This document shows positions 1-9,269 of a DNA stretch of 51,991 bases, piece after piece; position 1 is the stretch's first letter, and each line of letters starts with the position of its first letter. The stretch lies in assembly GCA_030613785.1 (NCBI GenBank), contig JAUWLF010000019.1, positions 1-51,991 on the forward strand. The letters are read 5' to 3'. Below the pieces are notes generated by a model. It was not told where the DNA came from. It made no database searches and saw nothing but the letters and a program-made list of their open reading frames with translations. This DNA is from Chloroflexota bacterium (GTDB lineage: Bacteria; Chloroflexota; Anaerolineae; UBA7937; B3-Chlor). The translations under genes were made by a program, and so were the position numbers.

Positions 1-3000
1 ACCCTTCGCTACGGCGGAGGAGCTGGTTACTATAGCTACCAAGTCGCCAACATTCAGGGGTACGCTGATGCTACCGTGACACTGAGCAACTGTCAGGTGC
101 GCGACAGCAAGGGCTATGGCGTGTCCATGAACTACCCCTCGGCTTCCTACACAGCCACACTGACGGTGGACAGCTCCACCGTTTCCGGCAATGTGTATGC
201 AGGGATCCTCATGAACACCTCTTCTGGCGGCCGTAACAACCTGACCGTCACCAACTCCACCATCAGCGACAACGGCGATGACGGCATATGGATCGACCGC
301 CCGCTCAACGCCATCGTACGAGACAGCAGCATCACCGACAATGCAGATTACGGCATCTACAACGGTACCAGCAGCACGGACTACGTGGTCGATGCCCGCC
401 ACAACTGGTGGGGCCATGAATCTGGCCCAGCCCCCGACGGCTCCGGAAACGGTATCAACGGCCGGTACACTTGCACACCTCTTCCATGTCACTACGAGTA
501 CGACATCGTCCTGGTCATCCCCTGGGTGGGCATGGACTACTGGGCCGCACATCACAATGGCGGCGACGTCCCCTGGAATGAGTACGAAGCCGAACCCGTC
601 AACACGGCCAATGGCAATTACTTCTACTCACACACCTATTTCAACATCCCCACCCGTGGCCTGCCACTGGATCTGACCCTCACATACAACTCCGCTGCTC
701 CTGAGGACGGCCCACTGGGTCATGGTTGGACCCATACGTACAACCTCTCGGCCACCGAGAACATCACGGACAGTACCGTCATCATCACCTACGGCGACGG
801 CCGCCAGGACAAGTTCACCTGGGATGGCGGGGAGTATGTACCTCCGCCAGGCACCTTCTCCACCCTGACCAAGGATGGTAACGGCTACCATCTCACCGAG
901 AAGGATCAGACTGTCTACAACTTCGATACCTCCGGCCTCTTGGTCACCATCGTGGACAAGAACGGCAACACCACCTCGATGAGCTACTCCGGCGACAATC
1001 TCGTCACTGTCACCGAACCCGCAGGCCGGACCCTGGACTTCACCTACGCATCAGGCCGCATCTCCCAGGCCGAGGATCCCCTGGCCCGAACGGTGCAGTT
1101 CACTTACGACGGCAGCGGCGACCTGGTCAGCATCACCGACCCCCGAGGCTATGACCTGACCTTCACCTACGATGCCGACCATCGGCTGCTTACTGCCACC
1201 GACGCCAACGGGCACACCTTCGTGCAGAACACGTACGACAGTGCAGGGCGCGTAGCGGAGCAGCGCGACGCCAAGGGCAACCTGACCACTTTCGCCTACG
1301 ACGAGGTTGAGCACAAGACCACCGTCACCGACCCGCTGGGCAACGCTACGACCTACAACTACGACGACATCCGCCGCCTGCTGAGCGAAGAGGATTCTCT
1401 CAACGACACAATGAGCTATGCGTACGACGAGGCCAACAACCGCACCAGCGACACCGACAAGCGCGGGAACACCACGTACTACGGCTACGACGACAGCGGC
1501 AACGTGACCGTGATCACCGATACATTGGGCTACGTGACGACCATGACCTACGACACCCACAACAACCTGCTCAGCCAGCAGGACAGGCTGGGCCGCACCA
1601 GCTACTACGGATACGATGCCCACAGCAACCTCGTTGTGGTCACGGACAGTGTGAGTTACGTGACCGACCTAAGCTACTACAGCAACGGCCTCCTGCAATC
1701 GGTTACAGATGCCAGAGGCCATAGCACAACGCATACTTACGACACCCATGGCAACCTGCGCAGCACTACCGATGAACTAGGTAATACCTCCTGGCGATAC
1801 CACGACCTTGGTGGCAGGCTCAGCGAGACCATGGACGCCCGGGGCCATAGCGCCTTCTACCAATGTGACCAGGTCAACAACCTCATCACCATCACCGACA
1901 CTCTCGCCTATGTGAGCCAATACTCCTACGATGACGTGGGCAACCGTATCAGCATGAAGGATGGCAACGGCAACCACACATACTACACCTATGACGAGAA
2001 GGATCTGCTGGTCGGCATCACCGACACGATGGGGTATGTCACTGCCTATACCTACGATGCCAACGACAATAGGCTTACCGTCACCGATGGCAACGGCCAC
2101 GCCACGAGTTACACCTACGACCCGCTCAACCGGCTGAAGACTATCCAGGATGGCCTGAATCACACTGTGACCTACGGTTACGACGCCAACAGCAACCGTA
2201 CCACCGTCACGAATGACCTGGGCCAGATGACTGGATATGCATACGACGCGCTGGATCGCCCGACCTCGGTGACCGATCCCCTGATCCATACCACATACTA
2301 CAGCTATGATGGGATGGGCAACCGCACTGTCATCACGGACGCCAACGGCATCGCCACCCACTACACCTATGACGGCCTGGATCGTTTGATCTCCGTCACC
2401 GATGGCGAGGGTGGCGCGGTATCGTATGGCTACGACGAGGTGGGCAACCGCACGGTCATCACCGATGCCAATCTGCACGTTACCGTGTACACGTACGACG
2501 AACTGGACCGCGTGGTCGCCGTCGCCGATCCCGAGAGCAATACCACCCATTACGGCTACGACGAGATTGGCAACCGTACCGTGATAACCGACGCCAACAG
2601 CGCGGTCACCGATTTCTCCTACGATAACGAGAACCGGGTGATAGGCATAACCTATCCCGACAGCGCGGTGTCCTTTGGCTATGATGGACTGGACAATCGG
2701 CTCGTGATGACCGATACGACGGGCACGACCACCTATCAGTACGACGACCTGAGTCGTCCCATCACCGTCACCCATCCCAGCGGCGTCGTGGGCTATCGCT
2801 ACGATGCCGTGAACCGCGCAGAGCTAGTGTATCCTGGCGGCAACGTTGTGACCTACACCTACGACCTGGCCGACCGACTCTATACCGTGGATGATTGGGA
2901 TGGCCGAGTTGTCACCTACACTCAGGATAACGCTGACAGGCTCACCGGAGTGCAACATCCAAACAACACTTCCGCGTCGTATGCTTATGACAATGCTGAC

Positions 3001-4395
3001 CGCCTGACCAGCCTGACCAACTCGAGCACCGTGAGCGGCACTCTGTCCTCCTTCTCCTACACGCTGGACAACGTAGGCAATCGCCTGCAAGTGGTGGATC
3101 AAGACGGCACCACCAGCTACAGTTACGACGACCTCTACCGCTTGAGGCAGGTAACGTATCCGAGCGGCTCTCCCACCACCGTCAGCTACACCTACGACTC
3201 CATGGGCAACCGCACCGTGATGACCAGCACCTCGGTGATAACCTACACCTATGATGCAGCCGACCGCCTGCTCGCCTCCGGGCCCATCACCTTCACCTGG
3301 GACAACAACGGCAATATGCTCGGCAAAGGTGATGTCACCTACTCCTACGACTACGCCAATCGGCTGGTAGAAGTGATTTCCGGGACCAACACGATCACCT
3401 ACACCTACAACGGCGATGGTGTCCGCGTGGGCAAGTGCGTGAACGGGACATGTACCACGTACATCCAGGACATCGCTGCCCCGTTGCCAGTTGTACTGGT
3501 GGAAACGACCGGCGGGCAAGAGACCCTGTACACCTACGGCCTCGACCTCATCGCCATGACCGACCCCGCTTCCGCCCAGAGCTACTACCATTACGATGGG
3601 CTGGGCAGCACGCGGAATGTCACCAATGGTAGTGGTCAAGCGATTGTAGGCTACACGTACGATGTCTTTGGCGCGGTGCGCTCAATGACGGGCTGGTCTC
3701 CCAATCAGTTCATGTTCACTGGCGAGCAGGTAGATGCGGATTTTGGGCTAGTCTATCTCCGGGCGAGATACTATGACTCAGCCATTGGAAGACTTCTAAC
3801 CCCGGACGAATGGGGCGGTGACTCCACGAGTCCGCGAAGCCTCAACCGCTACGTGTATGTGGCCAATAATCCCGTTGTGCTTACGGACCCGTCCGGGCTG
3901 GAATACGTCTACGCAAAGTGCGGTGCCTCCGCGTACGTAGGGGGTGGCGGTCACGTTGGCGTCGCGGTGTATGTAGACCCACAAACCGGCGAAGGCGCCA
4001 TCGTCTGGTCCGTCGGGTTCGGCGTTGGCATCGGGGGCGGGGCAGGTCCAGAGGCGGGTGTCGCTTACCGCTTGCCAAGCGAGGGTGGAGGGTTGCAGGC
4101 TGAGATGGGAGCCGGGGTTGTGGTCCGCTCCTCACAAGCAGACAGCGGGGCAAGGAACGTGCATGTGGGAACGGGTTTAGAGTTCCAGTTCTCCTTCACG
4201 AGGGTGCAGACATGGAGGGTAATCCATTTCGATAGCCTAGAGGAGTTGAAGCACCTGCTCTTCTTGTATCCGGAGGCAGCGATCGCATACGAGGGACTGA
4301 GTAGCAGGATACCGGATGCGACTCGGCGATCTGATGGCGTGTCTGGCTTCGGCGTCCTGCTGCAGGAGACAGAAACGCCTAGCTCGGGCAAGTAG
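1..4395 (+). CDS. RHS/YD-repeat surface protein with N-terminal beta-helix, 5' partial
   Basis: The frame is open to the left edge, so the true start lies outside the window; a GTG at 76 is only the first internal start codon. The first ~130 residues look like right-handed parallel beta-helix repeats, ending in an NWWG...SGPAPDG segment usual for that fold. A DUF6531-like segment follows (around NTANGNYFYSHTYF), then about 25 YD repeats of the type YDxxGNRTxITDxxG, and an RHS core-associated domain near the end (FTGEQVD...LRARYYDSAIGRLLTPD, then NRYVYVANNPV and DPSG). The tail after DPSG is about 150 residues, glycine-rich and unlike the repeats; in RHS proteins this is where a variable toxin or effector domain sits. 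I do not recognise this tail. No obvious immunity gene follows: the next gene is convergent on the other strand. Likely secreted or cell-surface. Confidence 0.9.
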   Translation, partial: TLRYGGGAGYYSYQVANIQGYADATVTLSNCQVRDSKGYGVSMNYPSASYTATLTVDSSTVSGNVYAGILMNTSSGGRNNLTVTNSTISDNGDDGIWIDRPLNAIVRDSSITDNADYGIYNGTSSTDYVVDARHNWWGHESGPAPDGSGNGINGRYTCTPLPCHYEYDIVLVIPWVGMDYWAAHHNGGDVPWNEYEAEPVNTANGNYFYSHTYFNIPTRGLPLDLTLTYNSAAPEDGPLGHGWTHTYNLSATENITDSTVIITYGDGRQDKFTWDGGEYVPPPGTFSTLTKDGNGYHLTEKDQTVYNFDTSGLLVTIVDKNGNTTSMSYSGDNLVTVTEPAGRTLDFTYASGRISQAEDPLARTVQFTYDGSGDLVSITDPRGYDLTFTYDADHRLLTATDANGHTFVQNTYDSAGRVAEQRDAKGNLTTFAYDEVEHKTTVTDPLGNATTYNYDDIRRLLSEEDSLNDTMSYAYDEANNRTSDTDKRGNTTYYGYDDSGNVTVITDTLGYVTTMTYDTHNNLLSQQDRLGRTSYYGYDAHSNLVVVTDSVSYVTDLSYYSNGLLQSVTDARGHSTTHTYDTHGNLRSTTDELGNTSWRYHDLGGRLSETMDARGHSAFYQCDQVNNLITITDTLAYVSQYSYDDVGNRISMKDGNGNHTYYTYDEKDLLVGITDTMGYVTAYTYDANDNRLTVTDGNGHATSYTYDPLNRLKTIQDGLNHTVTYGYDANSNRTTVTNDLGQMTGYAYDALDRPTSVTDPLIHTTYYSYDGMGNRTVITDANGIATHYTYDGLDRLISVTDGEGGAVSYGYDEVGNRTVITDANLHVTVYTYDELDRVVAVADPESNTTHYGYDEIGNRTVITDANSAVTDFSYDNENRVIGITYPDSAVSFGYDGLDNRLVMTDTTGTTTYQYDDLSRPITVTHPSGVVGYRYDAVNRAELVYPGGNVVTYTYDLADRLYTVDDWDGRVVTYTQDNADRLTGVQHPNNTSASYAYDNADRLTSLTNSSTVSGTLSSFSYTLDNVGNRLQVVDQDGTTSYSYDDLYRLRQVTYPSGSPTTVSYTYDSMGNRTVMTSTSVITYTYDAADRLLASGPITFTWDNNGNMLGKGDVTYSYDYANRLVEVISGTNTITYTYNGDGVRVGKCVNGTCTTYIQDIAAPLPVVLVETTGGQETLYTYGLDLIAMTDPASAQSYYHYDGLGSTRNVTNGSGQAIVGYTYDVFGAVRSMTGWSPNQFMFTGEQVDADFGLVYLRARYYDSAIGRLLTPDEWGGDSTSPRSLNRYVYVANNPVVLTDPSGLEYVYAKCGASAYVGGGGHVGVAVYVDPQTGEGAIVWSVGFGVGIGGGAGPEAGVAYRLPSEGGGLQAEMGAGVVVRSSQADSGARNVHVGTGLEFQFSFTRVQTWRVIHFDSLEELKHLLFLYPEAAIAYEGLSSRIPDATRRSDGVSGFGVLLQETETPSSGK

Positions 4396-4541
4396 TACGC
4401 GGGAGCATCAGCCGCATGCCTGGAAACGCCAAAAGACGTAGGCACCGGCACCTGCCACAACTCAAAAGCGACATACGATCGGTGGCAATTGGCCCTAGCA
4501 ACCTCAATGCCGGGTGCCCCGAGCCGTTCCGGTCCCCGCGA

Positions 4542-5228
4542 CTACCCCCATGCGTCGAGCATCCCTAGGACCACTCTGGCAGCATCTGCGGCACTCTTCT
4601 CAAGGCTTTGCTTGAACTCCTTGACCAAGTTCTCCCCCGCCGAATCGGAGATCGCGCGCACGATGAGGAATGGTGTCCCGTTCATGTGGCAGACCTGCGC
4701 CACCGCCGCCCCTTCCATCTCCACGCAGTCACCACGGAAGTTCTTCCACAGCCACTGCCGTCTTTCCTGCGTCCCGATGGCTTGATCGCCAGTCAGCACC
4801 CTACCCAGACGAATGCGGTGTTCGAAACCGAGGTCCTTGCCGGTCTCGACAGCCAGTTCCACCAGCACGCGATCCGCCTTCAGCCAACGCTTCCTCAGCC
4901 TCTTCAGTAGATCGGGCGCCCCCAGATCGAAATCGTGCTGGAGGGCCCTTTCGGCGATGACGATGTCGCCGATCTTGAGTTTGGGATTGAGGGCACCAGC
5001 GACTCCACAACAGATGATAGCCTCCGGCGCGAACTCATCTATCAGATGCTGAGTGGAGGCCGCCGCCTTGACCTTCCCCACCCCGCTAGCCACGGCCACG
5101 ACCTGACAACTGCCTATCACACCCTCGTATATGGACCGTCTTCCCCACTTGGAGGACTGCACATGGTTCATGGTCTCGACTAGCGGCTCGATCTCTTCCT
5201 TGAGCGCCGCCACAACGCCGATTACCAT
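4542..5228 (-). CDS. 5'-methylthioadenosine/S-adenosylhomocysteine nucleosidase-like protein
   Basis: A 228-residue protein of the PNP/UDP phosphorylase-1 superfamily. It starts MVIGVVAALKEEIEPL, as MTA/SAH nucleosidases do, with a conserved early Glu. It contains the GVAG turn, an FDLG substrate-loop segment, a VEMEGAAVAQVC helix (Glu contacting ribose) and RAISDSAG with the catalytic Asp. The family hydrolyses MTA or SAH to adenine and the thioribose or homocysteine product in the cytosol; futalosine hydrolase is the main alternative. The frame extends upstream to 5333, but the ATG at 5228 has GGAGGA nine bases before it and avoids overlap with the upstream phosphoesterase gene, so I chose it. 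It is the last gene of the minus-strand run that contains selD. Confidence 0.88.
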   Translation of the reverse strand: MVIGVVAALKEEIEPLVETMNHVQSSKWGRRSIYEGVIGSCQVVAVASGVGKVKAAASTQHLIDEFAPEAIICCGVAGALNPKLKIGDIVIAERALQHDFDLGAPDLLKRLRKRWLKADRVLVELAVETGKDLGFEHRIRLGRVLTGDQAIGTQERRQWLWKNFRGDCVEMEGAAVAQVCHMNGTPFLIVRAISDSAGENLVKEFKQSLEKSAADAARVVLGMLDAWG

Positions 5229-5247
5229 GGACTCATCTCCTCCAACG

Positions 5248-6003
5248 CTATGAATGTGCTGCGAGGCGCAAGCGAGTACCCACCCACTCGGAGGCTGGGT
5301 GCCCCACCTCCTGTAGCCTGGCGATGACCTCATCTACATCGTACGGCACGCGATGAAAAGCCACTTGGCAGTCGCCGTCTTCAAGATCCAAGATCGCGTA
5401 GCCAGCACGCTGGTCGCCGTCCAGAGGCAAACCTACGCTGCCGGCATTCAGGACTCTTACATCGCCCAGCCACCGCTCCAACTGGTGATGGGTGTGACCG
5501 CACAGCAATAGGCTTGCGTCACTGTCTGCCAGCAGGTCTCGTAGCTCAGGCTCCGTCGTATCCGCCCAAATGCCCGCTTCGTCACCTGCAAGCGAGGCAT
5601 GAACCCCGATAATCGTCCCATAGCCATCCAGATTGAGTCGCTGCAAGAAGGGCAACTCGCGCAGGAAGGAGTACCACTCGTAGGTCAGTCGCTCCAACGT
5701 CCAGCGGAAGTTGGCATCGCGCTCCTTCAGCGCGGCTGCCATGGCTTTCCACTGCGACTGGTCTTCAGCAATCCACCGAGGCCGCTCCCCCGTTACCAGG
5801 TAACGATCCGTGTTGCCTTGTAAGAACCGTGCCCTAGGCAGAGCCACCAAGCGCTCCAGCACCTCGGCCGGGTACGGACAGAAGACCGCGACGTCTCCCA
5901 ACACCCAGATCTCGTCTGCCCCACCCTGCTCATCGAGATGCGACAGCACCGCCTCGAGAGCGGGCAGATTCCCATGAACGTCGGCCAAGACAGCGATACG
6001 CAT
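5248..6003 (-). CDS. calcineurin-like metallophosphoesterase (YfcE/MJ0936 type)
   Basis: A 251-residue cytosolic protein with the full set of metallophosphoesterase motifs: LADVHGN near the N terminus (DxH), GDVAVF (GD), GNTD (GNxD/H), GVHAS, and GHTHH, which together bind two metals. It resembles the compact YfcE-like phosphodiesterase group and is close to the usual length. The ATG at 6003 has GGAGG five bases upstream. The gene lies 41 bp after selD and 19 bp before the nucleosidase gene, consistent with one transcript. Substrate unknown: a general phosphodiesterase or nucleotidase role is all the sequence supports. Confidence 0.88.
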   Translation of the reverse strand: MRIAVLADVHGNLPALEAVLSHLDEQGGADEIWVLGDVAVFCPYPAEVLERLVALPRARFLQGNTDRYLVTGERPRWIAEDQSQWKAMAAALKERDANFRWTLERLTYEWYSFLRELPFLQRLNLDGYGTIIGVHASLAGDEAGIWADTTEPELRDLLADSDASLLLCGHTHHQLERWLGDVRVLNAGSVGLPLDGDQRAGYAILDLEDGDCQVAFHRVPYDVDEVIARLQEVGHPASEWVGTRLRLAAHS

Positions 6004-6044
6004 TCTGCCCTCCTTCCCGTCGCGGCCGCAGCCCCGAGGGACTA

Positions 6045-7097
6045 TCAGACCACCTCAATCGCGGCCGGACCCTCCACAACCTCGCCGACAACCCAGTACT
6101 GCTGCCCCTCCTCGGAGAAGAGCTGGGCTAGCCGGTCCGCCTCCTCAGGTGGCGCGCAGATGAGCAAGCCTCCCGAGGTTTCAGAAGTGTACAATAGCAT
6201 TTGCACCTCATCTGGTATCTCCGCTGCAAAGCTCACCTGGGGCTCGTAGGCGTCCTTGTTGCAGGCGGTCCGTCCCGGGAAAAGCCAGGCTTCAGCATAC
6301 CCCTTCGCTCCATCCAGGAAAGGCAGTTCGTCAATATGGAAGCGGAGTGTGACCTCGCTCAACTCCGCCACCTCGTAGGAATGGCCAATGAGCCCGAAGC
6401 CGGTGATGTCGGTAACGGCGTGCAAATCCACCTGCTGCATCAATTGGCATGCCTTGCGATTAAGGATTAGCATCTGGTCCACCGCGCCCTTCAGATGAGC
6501 AGGTTCGGCCACCCCTCCTTTGGCCGCCGTAGTGATGAGGCCGATGCCAAGGGGCTTGGTCAGGAAGAGCACATCACCGGGTCTGGCTCCCACCTTGGTG
6601 GTGATGGCTCGCGGATGCACGAAACCCATCACCGCCAGACCATACTTCGGTTCATCGTCATCCAAGGTATGACCCCCGGCGATGACCCCTCCGGCCTCAG
6701 CCACCTTCTCTGCCCCTCCCCTCAGGATCTCGATTATGATATCCGGCGGCATCTTGGACGGAAAGCCGCAGACGTTCAGGGCCAGGACAACCTCTCCACC
6801 CATGGCATAGACGTCGCTCATGGCGTTGGCGGCGGCGATGGCGCCGAACTCGTAGGGGTCGTCCACAACAGGCGTGAAGAAATCAGTCGTCAGAATGATG
6901 GCTAGCTCATCGCTCACCCGGTAGACGGCCGCGTCATCGCCTGTCTCCAGACCCACAACAAGGTTGGGGTAGTCTTCTGGTCGGAACATCTCAGCTAGAG
7001 GGCGCACGACCTGCGCCAGGGCCTCAGGGCCCCTCTTGGCCGCTCAACCAGCCGCCTTGGTCAAAGTCGTCAGGCGCCACTCTTCCTCAACACTCAT
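6045..7097 (-). CDS. selD: selenide, water dikinase SelD, selenoprotein with in-frame UGA at codon 18
   Basis: SelD makes selenophosphate from selenide and ATP for selenocysteine and selenouridine synthesis. The AIR-synthase fold is clear: GDDAAVY, TTDFFTPVVDDPYEFG, ANAMSDVYAMGG, GGHTLDDDEPKYG and DITGFGLIGH. Ordinary ORF calling would start at 7007 and lose the catalytic N terminus. The frame continues upstream through one TGA (7046-7044) to an ATG at 7097, preceded by GGAGG with a six-base gap. The recovered N terminus reads TLTKAAG-U-AAKRGPEAL: the TGA sits where other SelD proteins have the catalytic Cys/Sec, and the essential Lys three residues later is kept (U18, K21). The second Cys of the usual C-x-C-K motif is Ala here. 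With readthrough the protein has 350 residues, normal for the family. A strong hairpin follows the TGA directly. It lies 36 bp downstream of the DUF1858-type gene, in a selenium gene block. Confidence 0.93.
7013..7046 (-). promoter_or_regulatory. candidate bacterial SECIS hairpin following the selD UGA
   Basis: On the minus strand the bases right after TGA (7043 to 7013) fold by eye into one hairpin. The lower stem is GCG-CC against GG-CGC with one bulged G. Four unpaired bases (AAGA) lie on the 5' side. The upper stem is GGGGCC against GGCCCT (six pairs, one G-U), with a CTGA loop. Position and size match bacterial SECIS elements, which must be just 3' of the UGA and bind SelB. Not folded by program; the loop differs from the E. 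coli type. Confidence 0.65.
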
Positions 7098-7133
7098 GCC
7101 TTACCTCCAAATGCAGGCGATGGACTGTCATGA

Positions 7134-7340
7134 TCATCCGCTCACAGCCTTGTTGATATCCTCCAAGAATCCCTTGAGATCGAGGGAGGACCTCTCTGCC
7201 ACCTCTTCTATGATCCGAAAAAGAGCGTTACAACAGATGCACTCTCCAGCCTGGTCGTCATACTGCTCAAAGACAAGCTGAGTGTCAGGATACTTCTCCA
7301 CTACATCCAAGACTTCCCGGTCTTTGGTTATCACCTTCAC
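7134..7340 (-). CDS. DUF1858-type small protein
   Basis: A 68-residue protein with the pattern of DUF1858: a VLDVVEKYP start, a Cys pair region (ECICC) where the family has CxGC, and a closing helix of the type LDLKGFLEDIN. The family is small, cytosolic and uncharacterised, often next to redox or nitrogen/sulfur enzymes. The frame opens at a TTG at 7367, but the GTG at 7340 has AGGGGA just upstream and leaves a 10 bp gap after the epimerase gene stop, so I prefer it. It sits directly upstream of selD, so a part in selenium or persulfide handling is possible but only by context. Confidence 0.7.
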   Translation of the reverse strand: MKVITKDREVLDVVEKYPDTQLVFEQYDDQAGECICCNALFRIIEEVAERSSLDLKGFLEDINKAVSG

Positions 7341-7350
7341 ATCGTCCCCT

Positions 7351-8334
7351 TCAGTCCACGGATTCAAGGAATCTCTCCATCCGCAGCCAGCTCACCGTTC
7401 GCTCCAAACCCTGCTTCAGCGGCGTGAACTCCAACCCCAGTTCCTCTCTCGCCTTACGATTGTCGAAGACGAAGCTATGCAAAGCCGTTCTGGCCTCGTC
7501 CGGGGACACCCAAGGTCGCCTCCTTGTGATGGCGGAACCTGCCCCCAGGACCTCTGCGGTCATGGTGAGCAGCCAACCCGGTACCTGTCGCGGCTTGCAG
7601 CGCACCCCGGCGATCTCAGCCGCCAGACTGAGGAATCCCACGAGTGACATGTTCTCGCCACCCAAGATGTATCTCTCACCAACCCTACCCCTCTCCATAG
7701 CCACCAGGTCCCCATCCACTACATCGTCAATGTACACGAAGTTGAGCCTGGAGTCCGTCACGACCGGCAAGCGGCCGTTCAGGAAACGGACGAGCGCACT
7801 GGTCATGTGACCGGTCTGGACTGGGCCATACACACTCGTCGGATTCACCGCCACCAACCGTAGCCCTCGCTCGCACATCTCCAGAGCCACCTGTTCGGCC
7901 AGATACTTGGACCGCTCGTAGTCGGAGAGGAAGTAACCCCTATGAGCGCTCTCTTCATCACCTACCTGGTCGCGCCGTTCGCCGATGGTGACCGCCGAAC
8001 TGGTATAGACAACGCGCTGCAATCCCATCTCCAGGGCGGTCTCCAGGACATTCGTGGTGCCATCAACGTTGATCTCATGGTAGGCCCTCTTGTCTGGTTG
8101 CCACATCTCGAATAGGGCCGCCACATGGAACAAGCGGTCACATCCGTCCAGAGCGGCCTTCACCACTTCACGGTCCAAGACATCTCCAGACATCAGCTCG
8201 GCGCCGGCCCGACCCAGATCTGCCGCCCGGTCCACCCGCAAGTCCAGCACTCTGACCCTCTCCCCGCTGGCAAGCAGGCTCTGCACCAGCTTTCCGCCGA
8301 TGTAGCCTGCTCCTCCAGTCACCAGGATGGTCAT
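7351..8334 (-). CDS. NAD-dependent epimerase/dehydratase (extended SDR, HpnA/dihydroflavonol-reductase-like)
   Basis: A 327-residue extended short-chain dehydrogenase. The NAD(P)-binding motif TGGAGYIGGKL is at the N terminus, the conserved DV..D segment follows (SGDVLDREVV), and the catalytic YxxxK is in DYERSKYLAEQ after the SSAVT Ser. The family oxidises or reduces nucleotide sugars, sterol or flavonoid-like substrates; it most resembles the HpnA/dihydroflavonol reductase group. The start ATG overlaps the DUF362 stop by four bases (ATGA), so the two are translationally coupled. Substrate cannot be read from sequence. Confidence 0.87.
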   Translation of the reverse strand: MTILVTGGAGYIGGKLVQSLLASGERVRVLDLRVDRAADLGRAGAELMSGDVLDREVVKAALDGCDRLFHVAALFEMWQPDKRAYHEINVDGTTNVLETALEMGLQRVVYTSSAVTIGERRDQVGDEESAHRGYFLSDYERSKYLAEQVALEMCERGLRLVAVNPTSVYGPVQTGHMTSALVRFLNGRLPVVTDSRLNFVYIDDVVDGDLVAMERGRVGERYILGGENMSLVGFLSLAAEIAGVRCKPRQVPGWLLTMTAEVLGAGSAITRRRPWVSPDEARTALHSFVFDNRKAREELGLEFTPLKQGLERTVSWLRMERFLESVD

Positions 8335-9269
8335 TCCACGACCTTGTACGCACCCTCGGCAGCGGTCAATCCATGCTTCATCGCCGTCGCTATCTGGGGC
8401 AGATCATATGGATCTCCACCCAACCGATTCTTCGCTTCGTAGGACTGTAGTATCTTCAAGGCCTCCACATCTATGGCCACCATGTCGCCTGAAGCCATGA
8501 TGACCCCTGGTTCCACCAACTCACCACGCTCTGGACCCCCGCTGACAAAGGCTTTCCGCCCATCCACAACTATCAGGTCTGGTTGCCAGACCAGGTTGAT
8601 CTCGGCCGCTTTTTGCTCGAGATTCCTCATGTGCAGTGCACGTCGCTCAGCAGGGTGCATGAACCCCACCGACAGCTTCAGCGAGACGGTGAAACGCGCG
8701 TACTGGTGCGTTTTCATGCAAGGCAAGTACACCAGCTTGTCGGCGTCATAGGCCGCCTTGGGCACAGTGACGCTTTGGAGGTAGTCGCCTTCTATGGGAA
8801 CCTCTACCCACTCGGTCTCGCTGGCGTCAAAGGCCATGAATTCTACGCCCATCTCCTCCAGTACGTCGGTCGCCCCCAACTTCGCCACCGTGCTACTCGT
8901 GGGCCTCCAGAGACCCCCAGCACTCTCTCCCACGACCAACTCGCCGCCGGCATCCATCAGCAACTCCAGAACGGCCCTCAGGAAATCCAAATCCGTGGAA
9001 CCGGGGAAACGATCCGGGCTATTGAAGTTAGGTTTGACCAGCACCTTGTCGCCTGGCTGGACGACTCTGTCGAGGCCACCTAGCAACTCTAGGCTCTTGG
9101 CCACACCGGTCTTCACCTCATCCACCACCCGCACCTTGCTGACAAGTGGCTCCCCATCCTCGCACCACAGGGCCGTCTTGCGAGGTTTTGGCGGCCTCAC
9201 CTCCAACCTCCCTGGCTTTCGATCAGCAAATAAGTGATACAGCCCCCGCAGTGTGTCCGTCACAGCCAT
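8331..9269 (-). CDS. DUF362 domain protein
   Basis: A 312-residue protein with the DUF362 layout: KVLVKPNFNSP near residue 80, a GGELVVGESAGG segment, YLPCMKTHQYARFTVSLK in the middle and VVDGRKAFVSGGPERGELVEP with VAIDVEALKIL towards the end. DUF362 proteins are uncharacterised; many carry ferredoxin domains, which this one lacks. The frame opens at a GTG at 9302, but the ATG at 9269 has GGGAG eight bases before it and is the better start. It overlaps the end of the small upstream gene and is coupled to the epimerase gene downstream. Confidence 0.82.
   Translation of the reverse strand: MAVTDTLRGLYHLFADRKPGRLEVRPPKPRKTALWCEDGEPLVSKVRVVDEVKTGVAKSLELLGGLDRVVQPGDKVLVKPNFNSPDRFPGSTDLDFLRAVLELLMDAGGELVVGESAGGLWRPTSSTVAKLGATDVLEEMGVEFMAFDASETEWVEVPIEGDYLQSVTVPKAAYDADKLVYLPCMKTHQYARFTVSLKLSVGFMHPAERRALHMRNLEQKAAEINLVWQPDLIVVDGRKAFVSGGPERGELVEPGVIMASGDMVAIDVEALKILQSYEAKNRLGGDPYDLPQIATAMKHGLTAAEGAYKVVE

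Noticed and set aside
1051-3639. Three long minus-strand frames (190, 332 and 271 codons) inside the RHS gene
   Set aside because: They are the antisense of the YD repeats, whose codon pattern keeps the opposite strand open. The products are low-complexity and have no ribosome sites.
1-4395. Tandem DNA repeats suggestive of a CRISPR or satellite array
   Set aside because: The repetition is protein-level YD repeats with varied DNA, no constant spacer length and an intact reading frame.
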